This document shows, piece by piece, positions 1 to 6,525 of a DNA stretch of 11,119 nucleotides. The translations under genes and the position numbers were made by a program. The DNA comes from Streptomycetaceae bacterium (GTDB lineage Bacteria > Actinomycetota > Actinomycetes > Nanopelagicales > Nanopelagicaceae). Within the stretch, counting starts at the first letter, position 1, and each line of letters begins with the position of its first letter. The stretch is taken from contig JAIYCF010000043.1 in assembly GCA_027488165.1 (NCBI GenBank), positions 1 through 11,119 of the forward strand, in the 5' to 3' direction. The notes under the pieces were generated by a model, which made no database searches, was not told the origin of the DNA, and saw nothing but the letters and a program-made list of their open reading frames with translations.

Positions 1-914
1 AAATCTAAAGGAAAGAATAGAAGCGAACTTAGAGTTACCAGAACGGTTAGGCCAGAATAGAAGACAGTTTTTCCAGCAGTGTTAATCGTTGTACGTACCG
101 AATCCTCAACGCTCTTGCCAGAGTGCAACTCTTCACGGAAGCGATTAACCATCAAGAGCGCGTAATCAATTCCTAGTCCTAGTCCAAGCCCGGTGATCAA
201 ATTGAGAGCAAAAATGCTGACATTGGTAAAGAGGGTAATCAAATAAATAATGAAGAAGGCGCCGAGGATTGCGCTAATTCCAACGACCAGTGGCATAGCT
301 GATGCAACGAGTGCTCCAAAGACAAAGATCAGAAGTAAGAAAGTCAGCGGAATCGCGATGGATTCTGCCAACAGCAGATCGCGTTCGATTTTATGGTTAA
401 TAGCATAAGTGACTACACCAGCACCGGATGCATAGATCGTTAGATCTCCACGTTTGCCATCGAAAGCAGATTGAATATCTTTCCCAATTTTTCCAATCGA
501 ATCAAAGTCCCCTGCCTTGGTATTTGCGTAGGCAAATAAGAATGCGGCTTTACCATCTGTTGACTTTAGATTAGGTGCCCCGCCAGTTGACCAGAAAGAT
601 AAAGTTTTCGAGATTCCGGCAATCTGCGCCACTTCTTTTTCAACTGCCATCGCTTGTTGCGATATCGCCAAATCTTCTACAGGTTTATCGCCGCTATCAA
701 TAATCAAGATAACAACAGGTTCTTCAACTTTGAACTTTTCAGATAAGTAAGTTGCCGCTTTTGCAGATTCGCTGTTGAGATCCGAATATCCACCCGAATC
801 TAATTTTCCGAAAGCAAGTGATCCAATGCCTCCGGCGAGGAGAATTCCTAGAGTGAAGAGGATTAAAACGCGCTTGCTGCGCTTAACGATGAAATGACCG
901 AGGCGTTCGAACAC
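1..914 (-). CDS. MMPL/RND-family transporter, N-terminal part (cut by window edge)
   Basis: Translation of the minus strand from a GTG at 914 gives 304 complete codons before the window ends, so the C-terminal half is missing. The protein starts with a short basic segment and a first membrane helix (about residues 15-35). A soluble extracytoplasmic loop follows (about 38-175), then a cluster of membrane helices (about 183-202, 204-226, 228-252, 283-300). The GLGIDYALLMVNRFREE stretch, with Asp250, resembles the conserved helix motif of MMPL transporters, RND-superfamily pumps driven by the proton gradient that export lipids, drugs or other hydrophobic substrates. The substrate cannot be told from sequence. 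The GTG is preferred because upstream in-frame codons offer no better start. No Shine-Dalgarno precedes it, and a TACATA element lies 9 bases upstream, so the mRNA may be nearly leaderless. Family call is confident; start is moderately so. Confidence 0.88.
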   Translation of the reverse strand, partial: MFERLGHFIVKRSKRVLILFTLGILLAGGIGSLAFGKLDSGGYSDLNSESAKAATYLSEKFKVEEPVVILIIDSGDKPVEDLAISQQAMAVEKEVAQIAGISKTLSFWSTGGAPNLKSTDGKAAFLFAYANTKAGDFDSIGKIGKDIQSAFDGKRGDLTIYASGAGVVTYAINHKIERDLLLAESIAIPLTFLLLIFVFGALVASAMPLVVGISAILGAFFIIYLITLFTNVSIFALNLITGLGLGLGIDYALLMVNRFREELHSGKSVEDSVRTTINTAGKTVFYSGLTVLVTLSSLLFFPLD

Positions 915-951
915 AAGTAAACTATGTAGGATTAACGTAAGTAAGGCAATT

Positions 952-957
952 TACAAT
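952..957 (+). promoter_or_regulatory. Putative -10 element for the 39-residue small ORF
   Basis: TACAAT differs from the TATAAT consensus at one base. It lies 26 bases before the small ORF start at 984, in the divergent gap between the MMPL gene and the small ORF. A transcript starting near 964 would include the GAGGGGG ribosome-binding-like run at 966-972. No good -35 hexamer is visible at the expected distance. Confidence 0.35.
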
Positions 958-983
958 TGCGTATTGAGGGGGTGAAGCGCGTC

Positions 984-1103
984 ATGTCACAACTGTTCCC
1001 AGAATCTTCTAAAGATGAACGCGATCCCCGCGAGGATCAAAGTGAAGACCGCCGTCGCGAAGAAGAAATAAAAGGCGACAAGCCTCCGCACCACGAAGAC
1101 TAA
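984..1103 (+). CDS. Small highly charged hypothetical protein (39 aa)
   Basis: An ATG at 984 opens a 39-codon frame ending in TAA. I do not recognise a family. After MSQLFPESS the peptide is almost entirely charged or polar: 14 acidic and 8 basic residues, plus a His pair near the C-terminus. It has no membrane segment and no Cys, so it is probably disordered. Support for it being real is a GAGGGGG run 11 bases upstream, a TACAAT -10-like element, and an end only 6 bp from the convergent fmdB stop, mirroring the other convergent junctions here. An in-frame GTG at 972 would add MKRV, but the GAGGGGG run abuts it and is too close to serve as its ribosome site. It could be a chance ORF, but it fills an otherwise empty 195-bp gap. 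Confidence 0.5.
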   Translation: MSQLFPESSKDERDPREDQSEDRRREEEIKGDKPPHHED

Positions 1104-1109
1104 AGAACG

Positions 1110-1316
1110 TTATTCAGATTTAGATGGTGTTGCTGGTTTCGGCGCTGAATCCGTTTTGTAGAAACCAGATCCCTTAAATACAACGCCAACTGCAGAATAA
1201 ACTTTTTTAACTTCGCCCTTACATTCTGGGCAGCTGGTTAGTGGCTCATCAGAGAAGCTCTGGAAAGCCTCAAAGGCGTGCTCGCAAGCAGAACATTGAT
1301 ATTGATATGTAGGCAC
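1110..1316 (-). CDS. FmdB-family zinc-ribbon protein
   Basis: This 68-residue protein begins PTYQYQCSACEHAFE, the signature start of the FmdB putative regulatory domain. A CxxC pair (C8, C11) and a second pair (C29, C32) should hold one Zn2+ in a ribbon. After the second pair comes the usual short hydrophobic GVVFKGSGFYKTD segment, then a low-complexity Pro/Ser/Lys tail. The family is named after a regulator next to formamidase, but its molecular role in Actinobacteria is unsettled, so a function in transcription is not shown here. The start is a GTG with a strong AAGGAG 9 bases upstream, unlike many neighbours. It is encoded opposite to copC and convergent with the small ORF. Length is normal for the family. 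Confidence 0.9.
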   Translation of the reverse strand: MPTYQYQCSACEHAFEAFQSFSDEPLTSCPECKGEVKKVYSAVGVVFKGSGFYKTDSAPKPATPSKSE

Positions 1317-1325
1317 GCGCTATCA

Positions 1326-1331
1326 CTCCTT
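1326..1331 (-). promoter_or_regulatory. Shine-Dalgarno of the fmdB-type gene
   Basis: AAGGAG on the minus strand lies 9 bases upstream of the GTG at 1316. It is among the clearest ribosome binding sites in the window and fixes the non-ATG start of the FmdB-type protein. Confidence 0.75.
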
Positions 1332-1345
1332 TTCGTTACTCTCTT

Positions 1346-1367
1346 AAATCACAGCCCAAAATCACAG
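1346..1367. repeat. Direct repeat AAATCACAG in the fmdB/copC divergent gap
   Basis: AAATCACAG occurs at 1346-1354 and again at 1359-1367, a period of 13 bp. It lies in the 125-bp gap between the divergent fmdB-type gene and copC. A short inverted match, CAGCCC (1352-1357) with GGGCTG (1373-1378), overlaps it. The arrangement could be an operator for either gene, but no regulator family is recognised and a repeat this short can occur by chance. Confidence 0.25.
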
Positions 1368-1441
1368 GCTAGGGGCTGGTGCCTAAGTCTAAGGAAGTGA
1401 GACGATAGAGGCGAATTAAGAGGAGATTTGAGAGAGGGCAG

Positions 1442-1966
1442 GTGTCACAAGTGAAACGTTTAGCGGCGGTTATTGCAGCGCTGGGATTTACCGTTCTTCT
1501 AGCAGCTCCTGCGCTTGCTAACTCTCTTGTTGCCACATCACCAATTGCTGGTTCAACTCTGAAAGTAGAACCAAGTGCAGTAACCATTACCGTTGAAATG
1601 ACACCTATGGATATGGGTAATGAAGTCATTGTCACAGATCCATCTGGTCGTCGCGTTGATGATGGAACTTTGACCGTTGCTGGAAACGATTTGATCGTTG
1701 GTATGAAGCCAATTACCGAACCAGGTGTCTATAAAGTTTCTTACAGCATCATCTCCGAAATGGATCTTCCACTAGAAGGATCCTTCGTTTTTAACTTTTC
1801 AACACCAGCAATTTCTGTACCTGAAGAAGTGATTCCAAAAACTCCGGCAAAAATAGAAGGCAGCGACTTCGGCACTAACTTATTTGTAATTGGACTGCTG
1901 GTCGCCTCGCTTGCAGTCTTGATTGCACTTGCGCTCTATGCGCGAAAGATATTTAACGAGCGATGA
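1442..1966 (+). CDS. CopC-domain exported protein with C-terminal membrane anchor
   Basis: The 174-residue product has a Sec signal peptide (basic VKR, hydrophobic core, AxA site, probable cleavage after A26). A CopC beta-sandwich domain follows (about 27-120), then a Pro-rich linker and a C-terminal membrane helix (about 145-168) with a basic cytoplasmic tail. The ATSPIAGSTL start and the GVYKVSYSIIS...PLEGSFVF strand pair are family hallmarks. CopC proteins carry copper outside the membrane and usually pair with CopD. Oddly, there is no histidine in the whole protein: the mature N-terminus is Asn, and Leu109 replaces the His of the usual DGHP motif. Methionines cluster instead (M53, M56, M58, with M88 and M107 further on), which could suit Cu(I). 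The GTG at 1442 is used; an in-frame GTG at 1451 is an equally good start. Its stop overlaps the next start by 4 bp. Confidence 0.82.
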   Translation: MSQVKRLAAVIAALGFTVLLAAPALANSLVATSPIAGSTLKVEPSAVTITVEMTPMDMGNEVIVTDPSGRRVDDGTLTVAGNDLIVGMKPITEPGVYKVSYSIISEMDLPLEGSFVFNFSTPAISVPEEVIPKTPAKIEGSDFGTNLFVIGLLVASLAVLIALALYARKIFNER

Positions 1967-3822
1967 ATTTACTGGAGATAAGTAAATTCTTATCCCTAGC
2001 TTCGGGCATAACCACTATTGGTCTGCTCCTGGCTATAGCTTTCTTCTTAAATGAAATCGAGGGCAAGCTAGGCGATCGCGCTAAAGCGCTAAGAAGTCTT
2101 ACTTCAATCGCAGCTCTAACTTGGGCGATAGCTACCGGGCTTTCGATAATTGCCACTTTGGCGAACATTCTCGGCACAGATCTATCTGAGGCTCTAGATC
2201 CCACATCGCTGCGTTCATTTATCTCGCAGGTAACGCTTGGCAAGTACATGTTTGCTCAACTGTGCTTGTCTCTACTAGTTGCATCAGCGGTGATTCGCAT
2301 CAAAGGCGTTGCGGGTGCCAACGCACTTCTCTTACTAAGTTTGGTGGCGATTATTGCGCCCGTCTTTGAGAGCCATTCTGCATCTAGCGGTTCGCACGCT
2401 CTAGCTCTTGGTTCTCTAGTCGTACATGTCATCGCAATCTCTCTCTGGGTTGGTGGGTTAGTTGCGATTACTTTCTTGAAGGCAGATGACCGGGCGATCG
2501 CACTACCGCGTTTTAGCGCTCTAGCTTTATGGGCGGCGATAGCAGTCTCGGCAAGTGGAACTGCAAATGCTTGGGCCAGACTTAATTTTCAAAGCGCCTG
2601 GAGTTCAGATTATGCGCGCATTGTTTTTCTAAAGATTTTGTTGACGGCAGCGCTTATCTTCTTGGGCTATTTAAACCGTCGCCAATTAAAGGGTTCACTA
2701 AAGTTAAGTGGAAAGCAGTTAGGCCGATTACTTTCTTTCGAAGTCTTGATTATGGCAGTCACCACATTTGTTGGATCCAAACTTTCAACTATGCAACCAC
2801 CTGTACGTGCAGATAGTTCACAATTAGACCCAGGGTTAGTAGTTGCAGGAATTGCAACGCCACCACCACCAAATCTTTGGCGCTTAATCTCGCTATACGA
2901 TCCAGATGCGTTAATGATCGGAATTTTGGTAACTGCGGTTGCACTCTATATAAGAGGAGTAATTATTCTTACGCGCCGCGGAGATAAGTGGCCAGTGGGA
3001 AGAACTGTTGCTTTTGCCCTAGGAATTAGCGCAATCGATTATGCGACAAGTGGTGGCTTAGGGGTTTATGCCAAGTTCTCTTTTGAATATCACATGATCG
3101 CGCACATGCTTCTTGGAATGGTTGCACCGATAGGAATCGTGCTCGGAGCACCGATTACCCTGGCGCTACGCACCTTGCCGCAGGGGCGCACGAGTGAAGA
3201 GCGCGGAGTTCGCGGAACGCTAATTGCATTGCTTCACTCAAAACCTGCGGCGGTATTTACAAACCCAATCTCTGCTTTAGCTCTCTTTGATGGCTCACTC
3301 TTTGTTCTTTACATGACGCCGCTCTTTGGAAATTTGATGCAGTCGCATCTGGGCCATCTTGTGATGAGCGCTCACTTCTTGCTCACCGGCATTCTTTTCT
3401 TCCACGTAATAATTGGTATTGATCCCAATCCCCGAAAAGTTCCCTACATCGTTCGAATCGTTATTCTCTTTGCAGCAATGAGCATTCATGCTTTCTTTGC
3501 TATCGCGCTAATCTCAACTTCGACCCTGCTCGATCAAGGTTATTTTGCTTCGCTACAAACACCGTGGAATTTAGATTTACTGGTTGACCAGCATGCCGGC
3601 GGTTCGGTCGCATGGGCGATGGGCGAAATCCCAATCCTGCTTGCGCTGGTAGCAACATTTATTCAATGGATGCGTGATGACTCTCGCGAGACTAAGCGCA
3701 TCGATAGAAATGAAGCGCGCTTAGCGGCCATGGGTGAACCTGATGAACTTGCTCAATACAATGCATACTTATCTTCCCTTGCAGAGCAAGACCGAGAAAG
3801 AAAAGATAGAGGATCACGATGA
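1963..3822 (+). CDS. CopD-CtaG fusion: copper transport / cytochrome oxidase assembly membrane protein
   Basis: This 619-residue polytopic membrane protein joins two domains. The first half (about 1-275) is CopD-like, with the HVIAISLWVGG motif (H155, W162-G165) typical of copper-resistance membrane proteins. The second half (about 305-590) is a CtaG/caa3-assembly domain, with YATSGGLGVYA, the paired histidines H377 and H381 in one helix, and H462, H465, H471 and H481 in another pair of helices, which are candidate metal ligands. A charged cytoplasmic tail ends the protein. CtaG helps deliver copper to haem-copper oxidases. CopD is thought to move copper across the membrane. The fusion is a known actinobacterial arrangement. 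Its ATG overlaps the copC stop (ATGA), so the two are probably translationally coupled and act together. Its own stop overlaps the next gene in the same way. Confidence 0.9.
   Translation: MNLLEISKFLSLASGITTIGLLLAIAFFLNEIEGKLGDRAKALRSLTSIAALTWAIATGLSIIATLANILGTDLSEALDPTSLRSFISQVTLGKYMFAQLCLSLLVASAVIRIKGVAGANALLLLSLVAIIAPVFESHSASSGSHALALGSLVVHVIAISLWVGGLVAITFLKADDRAIALPRFSALALWAAIAVSASGTANAWARLNFQSAWSSDYARIVFLKILLTAALIFLGYLNRRQLKGSLKLSGKQLGRLLSFEVLIMAVTTFVGSKLSTMQPPVRADSSQLDPGLVVAGIATPPPPNLWRLISLYDPDALMIGILVTAVALYIRGVIILTRRGDKWPVGRTVAFALGISAIDYATSGGLGVYAKFSFEYHMIAHMLLGMVAPIGIVLGAPITLALRTLPQGRTSEERGVRGTLIALLHSKPAAVFTNPISALALFDGSLFVLYMTPLFGNLMQSHLGHLVMSAHFLLTGILFFHVIIGIDPNPRKVPYIVRIVILFAAMSIHAFFAIALISTSTLLDQGYFASLQTPWNLDLLVDQHAGGSVAWAMGEIPILLALVATFIQWMRDDSRETKRIDRNEARLAAMGEPDELAQYNAYLSSLAEQDRERKDRGSR
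3808..3813 (+). promoter_or_regulatory. Shine-Dalgarno of the acyl-CoA dehydrogenase gene
   Basis: AGAGGA sits 5 bases before the ATG at 3819, inside the last codons of the CopD-CtaG gene. It supports this start and allows initiation both by coupling and independently. Confidence 0.55.
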
Positions 3823-4970
3823 GCGCGAACGATCTTTACGCACTTCCATCTGAGTACAACGATTTACGTGAAAGCGTTCGCGCGCTGGCTGAAAATGAGA
3901 TTGCTCCACATGCTGCAGCGGTAGATGAAGACCATCGCTATCCGCAAGAAGCTGCCGATGCGTTACTTAAAGCTGGCCTTAGCGCGGCACATGTTCCAAC
4001 TGAATTTGGCGGAGAAGGCGCAGATGCTCTTGCCACAGTAATAATCATTGAAGAAGTCGCTCGCGTTTGTGGCTCATCATCACTTATTCCAGCAGTAAAT
4101 AAACTCGGATCGCTGCCACTAATGCTCAGCGGAAGCAAAGAGCAGAAAGAAAAGTGGTTACCGCAGTTAGCTAAAGGTAAAGGTTTCTCTTACTGTCTCT
4201 CTGAATCTGAAGCTGGCTCAGATGCATCAGCCCTTAAGACAAAGGCAGAGTTAAAAGATGGATCCTGGGTAATTAATGGGAGTAAGAAATGGATTTCAAA
4301 CGCTGGTGTATCTGAGTTCTATACAGTCATAGCGCAGACCGATCCAAGTAAAGGATCTAAAGGAATAACCGCATTTATCGTTGAAAAATCTGATCCTGGA
4401 GTTTCCTTTGGAGCGCCGGAGAAGAAGATGGGTTTCCGCGGATCTCCAACTCGTGAAGTTTATTTCGATAATGTGACAATCGGAGATGATCGCCGAATCA
4501 GCGAAGTCGGTTCAGGTTTTGCACTTGCGATGGATACTTTGGATCACACTCGTATCACCATCGCAGCGCAGGCTTTAGGTATTGCACAAGGCGCTTTAGA
4601 TGTTGCAACTAAGTATTCACACGAACGTAAACAATTCGGTAAAGAGATCTTTGATTTCCAAGGCGTGCAATTTATCTTGGCGGATATGGCGATGAATATC
4701 GAGGCAGCTCGTCAATTAACTTATGCAGCTGCGGCACGAAGCGAGCGAGGCGATAAAGATTTGAAATTCTTCTCCGCTGCCAGCAAAACTTTCGCAAGCG
4801 ATATTGCAATGAAGGTAACGACAGATGCAGTGCAGGTCTTGGGCGGATATGGCTATGTCTCTGACTATCCAGTCGAGCGCATGATGCGCGATGCCAAGCT
4901 AACTCAGATATACGAAGGTACCAATCAGATTCAGCGAATTGTTATGGCGCGCAATCTGCCGAAAGGCTAG
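3819..4970 (+). CDS. fadE25: Acyl-CoA dehydrogenase, FadE25-like
   Basis: The 383-residue protein is full length for a short/medium-chain acyl-CoA dehydrogenase, a cytosolic FAD flavoenzyme that forms trans-2-enoyl-CoA. The N-terminal helical domain spans about 1-120. The middle strand domain contains the CLSESEAGSDAS flavin/substrate signature. The C-terminal helical domain has RKQFGKEIFDFQGVQF and GGYGYVSDYPVERMMRD. The catalytic base is expected to be Glu366 in IYEGTNQIQ, the position used by short- and medium-chain enzymes. From memory, the sequence follows mycobacterial FadE25 along its length (IEEVAR, SLIPAVNKLG, LDHTR, GIAQGALD), which is the basis for the symbol. The acyl substrate is not known from sequence. 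Its ATG overlaps the CopD-CtaG stop by 4 bp, so it is probably cotranscribed with copper genes, although no functional link is obvious. The stop is 6 bp from the convergent 5-FCL stop. Confidence 0.92.
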   Translation: MSANDLYALPSEYNDLRESVRALAENEIAPHAAAVDEDHRYPQEAADALLKAGLSAAHVPTEFGGEGADALATVIIIEEVARVCGSSSLIPAVNKLGSLPLMLSGSKEQKEKWLPQLAKGKGFSYCLSESEAGSDASALKTKAELKDGSWVINGSKKWISNAGVSEFYTVIAQTDPSKGSKGITAFIVEKSDPGVSFGAPEKKMGFRGSPTREVYFDNVTIGDDRRISEVGSGFALAMDTLDHTRITIAAQALGIAQGALDVATKYSHERKQFGKEIFDFQGVQFILADMAMNIEAARQLTYAAAARSERGDKDLKFFSAASKTFASDIAMKVTTDAVQVLGGYGYVSDYPVERMMRDAKLTQIYEGTNQIQRIVMARNLPKG

Positions 4971-4972
4971 AT

Positions 4973-5004
4973 AAATCTAAGAGTTAAATCTAAGTATTAA
5001 ATCT
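4973..5004. repeat. Short 13-bp tandem repeat at the fadE25/5-FCL junction
   Basis: AAATCTAAG occurs at 4973-4981 and 4986-4994, followed by AAATCT at 4999-5004, giving three units with a 13-bp period. It spans the 6-bp gap and the last codons of the 5-FCL gene (…LRFNS-stop). It may be a chance product of Leu/Asn/Ser codons or a remnant of slippage. No function is assigned. Confidence 0.3.
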
Positions 5005-5534
5005 GGTGTTGCTGCAGCGTTTAACGGAATATCAAAATCTTCGCGTGGTAAATCAACGCTAGAGATCTCATCTGGATGGATTAATCCGATGCTCCAGGCG
5101 GAAAGCTTTGCAAGCGCCCGATCATAGAAACCGCCGCCTTGTCCTAAGCGATAGCCAGATCTATCAATACGTAACGCTGGAACTACAACCACTTGAATCA
5201 TCGCCAGATCGGTAAGTGCTGGCCCAACTGGCTCCAATAAGTTTTTTGATAATTTGCTTGGAACAAGTTGGTCACCGGATCCACTCCAACGAACCCATTC
5301 AAGATTTTCACCACTAACTCTTGGCAGATAAAGTTCTTTGCCGCTCTTCAACAGCGCTTGATTTAGATCACTGGTATTTGGTTCATCGCCGTAGGAGATA
5401 TAACTTGCGATAACGCTTGCCTTAGAAAATTCTGAAGATGTAGCAAGGTATGAAAAAGAGTGATCTAGATATCTTTCACGGCGTTCAAAGCGATAACGAG
5501 TACGGAGTTCAGACTTCTCGCTTGCTGCACTCAT
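4977..5534 (-). CDS. 5-formyltetrahydrofolate cyclo-ligase (MTHFS)
   Basis: The 185-residue product has the family size and layout. It has a Lys/Arg-rich N-terminal helix (K7xxLR region) that contacts ATP, a central IASYISYGDEPNT segment, and the hallmark glycine loop GYRLGQGGGFYDR (127-139). The enzyme uses ATP to convert 5-formyl-THF to 5,10-methenyl-THF in the cytosol, returning the storage folate to one-carbon metabolism. The ATG at 5534 has only a weak GGGGA upstream. A GATAAT -10-like element at 5551-5546 would start transcription only a few bases before the ATG, so the message may be almost leaderless. It is divergent from glp across 45 bp. In many actinobacteria galU lies between this gene and glp, and here it is absent. 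Confidence 0.93.
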   Translation of the reverse strand: MSAASEKSELRTRYRFERRERYLDHSFSYLATSSEFSKASVIASYISYGDEPNTSDLNQALLKSGKELYLPRVSGENLEWVRWSGSGDQLVPSKLSKNLLEPVGPALTDLAMIQVVVVPALRIDRSGYRLGQGGGFYDRALAKLSAWSIGLIHPDEISSVDLPREDFDIPLNAAATPDLILRFNS

Positions 5535-5545
5535 CTAAATCCCCA

Positions 5546-5551
5546 ATTATC
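5546..5551 (-). promoter_or_regulatory. Putative -10 element of the 5-FCL gene
   Basis: GATAAT on the minus strand lies 11 bases before the ATG at 5534. The expected transcription start near 5539 leaves at most about 5 bases of leader. No -35 hexamer is obvious. Confidence 0.4.
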
Positions 5552-5565
5552 TACTGCACTAGAAG

Positions 5566-5571
5566 TATTGT
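5566..5571 (+). promoter_or_regulatory. Putative -10 element of glp
   Basis: TATTGT ends 8 bases before the ATG at 5580, with no Shine-Dalgarno in between. This fits a leaderless or nearly leaderless glp mRNA and argues against the in-frame TTG at 5568, which lies inside the hexamer. Confidence 0.35.
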
Positions 5572-5579
5572 TTCCGATT

Positions 5580-6506
5580 ATGGCAGACCGCACTCGCGTA
5601 GATGAGTTTCTCTCCTCTCTATTGGCGATCTGTCGACCACTTGAAGCCTTTGAGATGTCACTTTTAGATGCACATGGTGCAACGCTCGCAGAAGATATTT
5701 ATGCCGGAGAACGCCTGGTTCTAAAGTCTGGATCAAGAATTCGTTCTACTCAGATAGGTCTTGCCGCATCTATCGGGCGCGATCACTTACCAACTCGACC
5801 ACATCCACGCGTTGTCGTACTTTCCGCAGGCCCTGATCTAGTTGAGCCAGGAAAAGAGTTAAAAGCTGGCGAAGAATATGAAACTAATTCATGGCTTCTA
5901 ACGACTGCGGTACGCGAAGTTGGCGCAGTCGCATATCGCGTTCACACAATTCCCGATGACGAAGCACAACTGCAGGCAGTTATAGAAGATCAGTTAGTCC
6001 GCGCCGACTTAATAATCATTAGCGGAGAACGACATGATGATTCTTTTGATTTGATCACTCGCACACTGTCTGCGATGGGTGAAATTACAACTGTCGATAT
6101 GGCTATCGAATCAAGTGGGCGCCATAACTTTGGCGTTATTGGTCCGGATAAGACCCCGGTTGTTACTTTGCCGGGAGATCCAGTTGCCGCCTACATTTCT
6201 TTTGAGCTCTTTATTCGCCCCATGATTCGTACGATGCTCGGCGCAGCAACGATTCATCGCCCATCAATTAAGGCAAAGCTTGAGAAAGCGATCGTTTCAA
6301 CAGGGGGCAACCGTTCCTATATTCGCGCAGTCTTATCTGAAGATGGTAAATCAGTCCTTCCGTTGCTATCGCAAGGTTCTAGCGCGCAAGATGAACAAGC
6401 CACGCTCTCAGATGCAAATGCCTTTATTGCAGTTCCCGAAGGTGATTCAAATATCGCTGCCGGCAGTGATGTAACAGTTGTCGTGCTCGAGCGCCGCTAT
6501 ATATAA
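5580..6506 (+). CDS. glp: Glp: MoeA/gephyrin-like divisome protein lacking domain II
   Basis: The 308-residue product is MoeA-related but short; MoeA proteins usually have about 400 residues. Residues 7-42 match the MoeA start (…LAEDIYAG). At about 45 the sequence jumps straight to the LKSGSRIRSTQIGLAASIG segment that normally follows domain II, so roughly 100 or more residues, including the SAMDGYA region, are missing. The MogA-like domain III (about 75-220) is present but altered: SGERHDD (148-154) replaces SGGxSxG, SSGR replaces PGKP, and SAGPDL replaces TGxEL. LPGDPVAA is kept. Domain IV fills about 230-308. Molybdenum insertion is therefore unlikely. Position before rimJ and a SepX/GlpR-type gene matches the actinobacterial Glp divisome protein, a gephyrin-like FtsZ partner. 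ATG 5580 is preferred over TTG 5568. Cofactor biosynthesis remains a less likely alternative. Confidence 0.8.
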   Translation: MADRTRVDEFLSSLLAICRPLEAFEMSLLDAHGATLAEDIYAGERLVLKSGSRIRSTQIGLAASIGRDHLPTRPHPRVVVLSAGPDLVEPGKELKAGEEYETNSWLLTTAVREVGAVAYRVHTIPDDEAQLQAVIEDQLVRADLIIISGERHDDSFDLITRTLSAMGEITTVDMAIESSGRHNFGVIGPDKTPVVTLPGDPVAAYISFELFIRPMIRTMLGAATIHRPSIKAKLEKAIVSTGGNRSYIRAVLSEDGKSVLPLLSQGSSAQDEQATLSDANAFIAVPEGDSNIAAGSDVTVVVLERRYI

Positions 6507-6507
6507 G
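6478..6507 (+). promoter_or_regulatory. Putative internal promoter before rimJ
   Basis: TTGTCG (6478-6483) and TATAAG (6502-6507), separated by 18 bp, lie at the glp stop. They would start transcription about 10-15 bases before the rimJ-type ATG at 6526. The overlapping TATATA at 6498 is an alternative -10. rimJ could also simply be read through from glp. Confidence 0.3.
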
Positions 6508-6525
6508 TACAAATAGAGAATTCAA

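Noticed and set aside
1369..1635. An 88-codon minus-strand ORF opposite copC.
   Set aside because: It is antisense to a clear signal peptide and CopC domain, has no ribosome site and no recognisable motif.
5568..5579. TTG at 5568 as the glp start, adding MFPI.
   Set aside because: TTG is a rare start, has no ribosome site, and falls inside the TATTGT element. The ATG at 5580 is the better choice.
5580..6506. A frameshifted or broken moeA pseudogene.
   Set aside because: The reading frame is continuous, the junction falls cleanly at domain borders, domains III and IV are complete, and the conserved neighbours remain.
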